Of a stretch of DNA of 47,175 bases, positions 44,258 through 47,175 are shown in pieces (within the stretch, counting starts at the first letter, position 1; every line of letters begins with the position of its first letter). Origin of the DNA: an uncultured Ruminococcus sp. (GTDB lineage: Bacteria; Bacillota; Clostridia; Oscillospirales; Acutalibacteraceae). Both the position numbers and the translations under genes were made by a program. The stretch covers positions 1,048 to 48,222 of the forward strand of contig CACYPH010000015.1 in the NCBI GenBank assembly GCA_902776185.1, written 5' to 3'. The notes under the pieces were generated by a model. The model ran no database searches. It saw nothing but the letters and a program-made list of their open reading frames with translations, and was not told the DNA's origin.

Positions 44258-45730
44258 AACAAGATCGAGGAAGCGATCATCTATGCCACCGTCATGCACC
44301 AAGGAAAAGTGCGCAAGCTGGGGAACACCCCGTACATACTGCACCCGCTGGAGGTGGCGCAAATTCTTTCGGCAATGACCAACGATCAGGACGTCATCAC
44401 TGCCGGTATCCTGCACGACATCGTAGAGGACACCGACGGTACGCTGGAGGAGATCGAAAAGCGCTTCGGCGAGCGTGTGGCATTTTTGGTGTCATCCGAA
44501 TCAGAGAATGATTATCCGGGCGAGAGCAAGGACGCCAGTTGGAAGCGGCGCAAGGAGGAATCTCTGAAGGTCTTGAAGAACACCGACGATCAGGGCGTTC
44601 GGATGCTCTGGCTGGCGGATAAGCTTGCCAACATACGCTCTCTGGCAGGCGGCTATTCGGAATACGGGGAGCAGCTGTGGGAGAGCTTCCATCAACGTGA
44701 CCCTGAGATGCAGCACTGGTACTACCAAACCGTTGCCGAGCAGCTGGAGCTTTCGCTTAATAAAACCGGCGCGTTCAAGGAATTCATCAAGCATATCAAT
44801 TTCATCTGGCCCGGCTCGTTCGATTCCGACAAGGCACGGTACAGAAAATACCGGGAAGTGTCTGTCGATGGGTGCAAGCGCATCGGGCGCGGAGCCAAGG
44901 GCGATGTGTATCGCTACGACGACGAGCTGGTAATCAAGGTCTACAACCGTAACAACACCTACGGCGATGTGGAGCGGGAAATCGCCATGGCGCGCAAGGC
45001 ATTTATTCTGGGCGTCCCTACCGCCATCTCCTTCGGCATCGTATCCGTCGGGGACAAGTACGGGGCGATGTACGAGTTGGTGGATTCTGAGACGATGTCA
45101 AGCTGCATCGAACACAACCCCTCTCAGGTGGAAGCCTACGCAAAAATGATGGCGGAGCTTGCGCTCACGATACACGGCACAGAGGTTACGTCAGAGGACG
45201 GTTTCCCGTCGGCGATGGATCGGGTGCGCGACTATATCGAGGGAGGCGTCGGAAGAGAAGACGCAGCCCTTGCCGCAAAGGTCACGGCGCTTTTGGGGGC
45301 GCTCCCTGATACGGGCACTCTGCTGCACGGCGATTTTCATACCGGGAACGTTTTTTTGCAGCGTGGAGAGGCTCTGCTGATCGATATGGATCGACTCGCC
45401 GTAGGACATCCCATCATAGAGCTCAGTGATCTGTATTATTTCTACGTGATTCTGGGAGAGGATGACCCATCTGTTGTCGAGAGGTTCATGGGCTTTTCCT
45501 ACGATACAGCACGCCGCTTTATGCGACTGTTCCTGAAATACTATCTGGGAACAGAGGATGAAGAACGGCTGAATGAGGTCGAGAAAAAGGCGTCGATCAT
45601 CGGCTGCAGCCGCTTGATCCGGAAGATCCGCAAGCAGAGAAAACCGTCTGAGGCAGATCACGTGCTGGTCCGTCGGTGCGTGGAGCGGATCGCCGAGCTG
45701 GCAGAAAAGCTGGACAGCTTAACCTTCTGA
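44252..45730 (+). CDS. HD-hydrolase domain fused to APH-like kinase
   Basis: 492 residues. Residues 1-190 are an HD domain of the RelA/SpoT hydrolase type: MHQGKVRKLGNTPYILHPLEVAQIL, AGILHDIVEDTD with the His-Asp pair, RFGERVAFLV and LADKLANIRSL. No (p)ppGpp synthetase or TGS domain follows. Instead residues about 200-492 are an APH/TIGR02172-like kinase: IGRGAKGDVYRY, VIKVYN, ARKAFILGVPTAISFG, LLHGDFHTGNVFL and LIDMDRLAVGHP. The kinase half is clearly related to the protein at 29981. A hydrolase for alarmone-like nucleotides joined to a small-molecule or protein kinase suggests a stress or nucleotide-sensing role, but no substrate can be read from sequence. A 41-base gap separates it from the lipoprotein gene. 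Confidence 0.85.
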   Translation: MMNKIEEAIIYATVMHQGKVRKLGNTPYILHPLEVAQILSAMTNDQDVITAGILHDIVEDTDGTLEEIEKRFGERVAFLVSSESENDYPGESKDASWKRRKEESLKVLKNTDDQGVRMLWLADKLANIRSLAGGYSEYGEQLWESFHQRDPEMQHWYYQTVAEQLELSLNKTGAFKEFIKHINFIWPGSFDSDKARYRKYREVSVDGCKRIGRGAKGDVYRYDDELVIKVYNRNNTYGDVEREIAMARKAFILGVPTAISFGIVSVGDKYGAMYELVDSETMSSCIEHNPSQVEAYAKMMAELALTIHGTEVTSEDGFPSAMDRVRDYIEGGVGREDAALAAKVTALLGALPDTGTLLHGDFHTGNVFLQRGEALLIDMDRLAVGHPIIELSDLYYFYVILGEDDPSVVERFMGFSYDTARRFMRLFLKYYLGTEDEERLNEVEKKASIIGCSRLIRKIRKQRKPSEADHVLVRRCVERIAELAEKLDSLTF

Positions 45731-45771
45731 CTGAACAGGAAAACGGTTATATAAAAAAGGAGATTACAATA

Positions 45772-46701
45772 ATGAAAAAAATACTGATTATGCTGATCAC
45801 TCTTTTGTTCTGCTTTGCGGCTCTTGTTGGCTGCTCAGGGAACAGCGGAGAAACAACTGAAGCAACAAAAAATGAAGCTTCCGCTCAAACAAACGAAGCA
45901 GCCGCAACATCTTATAAGCTTGATAAATCTGTCGAAGTCAACGGCAGACAGGGCGTAGCTTATGAGAACGGCTATTACTATGTCAGCGGTTCTACCAACC
46001 TCATCAAGTATGACAAAGACTGGAACGTTGTCCTCGAAAACGATGATCCCTTCAGCAAGGGATATGATCTTGAAGTCAACCATATCGGCGATATCGATAT
46101 CTATAACAATGAAATCTACTGCGGTGTAGAACTGTTCCTTGACGGCGCAGCAAAGAATATCCAGATCGCCGTTTATGACGCCGAAACACTGGAGCTTAAG
46201 CGTTCCTTCCCGTTCAATGAAGAGAGCGGTCAGACCGAGTGCTCCGGTATAGCTGTCAATCCTGACAACAGCACTGTATGGATGTGTTCTTGGGAAGGCG
46301 GTCAGTCCGGCAATTATCTCTATAAATACAAGCTTGAAGACGGTGCGTATCTCGGCAAAGTCCATGTGCATCCCGTTCCCCAGTGGGTACAAGGTATCGC
46401 TTATTATGACGGCGCGTACTACATCACCGCGGACGACGGCGACGCAGACTTCGATGAGCCCGACCACATCTATAAGACGGAGATCGCGGATGACGCGACC
46501 GAGTGTACGGTAACAGAAGAAAAGATTCTGGACGACGTTATTAAGCAGGGCGAGATCGAAGGCCTGACCTTTGACGAAGGAAACAAACAGATGCTCGTGC
46601 TGTACAACCGCGGCGCAAGGATCATTTTGGGAATGCCCTCCGGATTCTATGACGGCTACGACAAGGAGATCCACGAAGTATTTATCTATGGTATTGCGTA
46701 A
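45772..46701 (+). CDS. lipoprotein with beta-propeller domain
   Basis: 309 residues from ATG 45772 with AAAAAGGAG upstream. The signal peptide and lipobox are KKILIMLITLLFCFAALVGC. After an acidic Thr/Ala-rich linker come repeated four-stranded units: QGVAYENGYYYVSGSTNLIKYD, HIGDIDIYNNEIYCGVEL, IAVYDAETLELKRSFPF, SGIAVNPDNSTVWMCSWE, VQGIAYYDGAYYITADDGD and IEGLTFDEGNKQMLVLYN. These are blades of a six-bladed NHL/SMP-30-like propeller, a scaffold for binding or, in some families, ester hydrolysis. No catalytic residues are certain. It sits outside the membrane. The frame is open further upstream into the kinase gene, but the signal peptide fixes the start. Confidence 0.82.
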   Translation: MKKILIMLITLLFCFAALVGCSGNSGETTEATKNEASAQTNEAAATSYKLDKSVEVNGRQGVAYENGYYYVSGSTNLIKYDKDWNVVLENDDPFSKGYDLEVNHIGDIDIYNNEIYCGVELFLDGAAKNIQIAVYDAETLELKRSFPFNEESGQTECSGIAVNPDNSTVWMCSWEGGQSGNYLYKYKLEDGAYLGKVHVHPVPQWVQGIAYYDGAYYITADDGDADFDEPDHIYKTEIADDATECTVTEEKILDDVIKQGEIEGLTFDEGNKQMLVLYNRGARIILGMPSGFYDGYDKEIHEVFIYGIA

Positions 46702-46794
46702 AGTATAATATGGTTTACGGCTTTGAGTATTATCAATGAATCTGATGGATAAAAACGTATGATGATCTGTACAAATAAATAGTCGCACGAAAAA

Positions 46795-46831
46795 GCGCCG
46801 TGTTTACTTCTTTGGTTTGGTAAACACGGCG
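46795..46831. terminator. bidirectional hairpin
   Basis: CGCCGTGTTTAC (46796-46807) pairs with GTAAACACGGCG (46820-46831). On the minus strand the stem is followed by CTTTTT, on the plus strand only by TTAT, so termination should be stronger for minus-strand transcripts. Confidence 0.65.
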
Positions 46832-46920
46832 TTATCATTCGTTCTGTTGATTTTTCTGTAGCGAGAAGACACGCTCAATCAGAATCTCGATCGGTGGGTA
46901 AAACGACTTCGCATTTTATC

Positions 46921-46946
46921 CTTGACACGCTCGCCTTCGAGCCCCT
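46921..46946 (+). repeat. 26-bp direct repeat, copy 1
   Basis: CTTGACACGCTCGCCTTCGA and six further bases recur at 47150-47175 with one difference (C for T at the 22nd base). The two copies flank the hairpin region 46947-47149. They may be remnants of a duplicated end of a gene or of a mobile unit. Confidence 0.7.
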
Positions 46947-47149
46947 TCCATCGCACTACGGGAAAAATAATAGCCTATCCGCCAGATGACGAATAGGCTA
47001 TTATGGTGCGCTGGAAGTACGGAGTATCTGTTGCTTGGCGGCTGCCTCGTCTTAGGAGCGCCCGGCAGGCGACAGAGGTTTCATCTACGCTCTCGCTAAA
47101 AACGCTTCCCCGAAGCGTTTTTGTCTGCGCGATGCGCTGACGCTTATCG

Positions 47150-47175
47150 CTTGACACGCTCGCCTTCGAGTCCCT
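47150..47175 (+). repeat. 26-bp direct repeat, copy 2
   Basis: Second copy of the repeat at 46921-46946, 25 of 26 bases identical. It runs to the end of the window, so the repeat may be longer. Confidence 0.7.

Larger units (their letters stand above)
46848..47175. other. non-coding stretch with strong hairpins
   Basis: No credible gene. Structures: TAATAGCCTAT (46968-46978) with ATAGGCTATTA (46993-47003), and AAAAACGCTTC (47098-47108) with GAAGCGTTTTT (47112-47122) around CCC, a bidirectional terminator shape. Between them lies a GC-rich segment with further possible pairing. A short minus-strand frame over 46975-47157 lacks an SD and looks random. A structured RNA on the minus strand is possible but I match it to no known class. 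Confidence 0.4.

Overview
The window looks like a chromosomal segment of a strictly anaerobic, fibre- or starch-degrading gut Clostridium of the Ruminococcus/Oscillospiraceae type. The basis is three type-I dockerins (two of them ending in the same NDKIGKPI tail), a dockerin-bearing GH13 amylase with CBM26-like starch-binding modules, Gram-positive SD sequences and lipoprotein signals, many secreted Thr/Asp-rich modular proteins, and a dimodular reductase-terminated NRPS of the kind known from gut Clostridia. There is no phage, plasmid, CRISPR or rRNA operon. One tRNA fragment is present.

Left part (1-5.5 kb) is a decayed area. It holds a tRNA-Trp cut after the anticodon loop but with an intact promoter, an orphan dockerin without a usable start, a secreted amylase broken by an out-of-frame deletion, and an IS3-type transposase fragment fused onto a 5'-truncated alpha/beta hydrolase. 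From 5.4 to 9.0 kb follows a two-component system (LytS-like kinase and a response regulator with an unusual output domain), a two-domain lipoprotein and a DUF3592 protein. A 70-bp inverted-repeat/promoter element occurs twice here (63/70 identical), once before the lipoprotein and once before the next giant gene.

From 9.1 to 24.6 kb lie two giant secreted proteins of 2563 and 2523 residues. The first has a Calx-beta-like domain, a propeller-like region, a Big2-like domain and a dockerin. The second is built of duplicated carbohydrate-binding-like, W-x-W/Cys-pair, BspA-like and InlB-B-like modules. A 42-residue acidic peptide with a very good SD follows. From 24.6 to 31.6 kb is a run of envelope genes: two paralogous L,D-transpeptidase lipoproteins, a VanY-type carboxypeptidase, a small lipoprotein, a DUF3592/tubby-like membrane protein, a tyrosine phosphatase, a STAS gene with an in-frame TGA at codon 3 coupled to an APH-like kinase, and a protein whose signal peptide has been knocked out of frame.

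The most interesting unit is the minus-strand operon 43206-31689: STAS protein, NRPS (C-A-T-C-A-T-R, 2410 aa), MATE exporter with a C-terminal RsbW-like ATPase domain, and a membrane SpoIIE phosphatase that also carries an RsbW-like domain. It has a good sigma-A promoter and a clear terminator. All components of a partner switch (RsbV-, RsbW- and RsbU-like) are present, but the kinase domain is fused to the exporter and no sigma factor is visible. My reading is that a membrane-sensed signal controls export (or production) of a peptide-aldehyde/pyrazinone-type product by STAS phosphorylation.

The right end (43.2-47.2 kb) carries a PAP2-like gene remnant behind a consensus promoter, a small conserved-looking protein, an HD-hydrolase/APH-kinase fusion paralogous to the kinase at 30 kb, a beta-propeller lipoprotein, and a non-coding stretch with strong hairpins and a 26-bp direct repeat. 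All calls come from reading the sequence by eye. No database search was possible.
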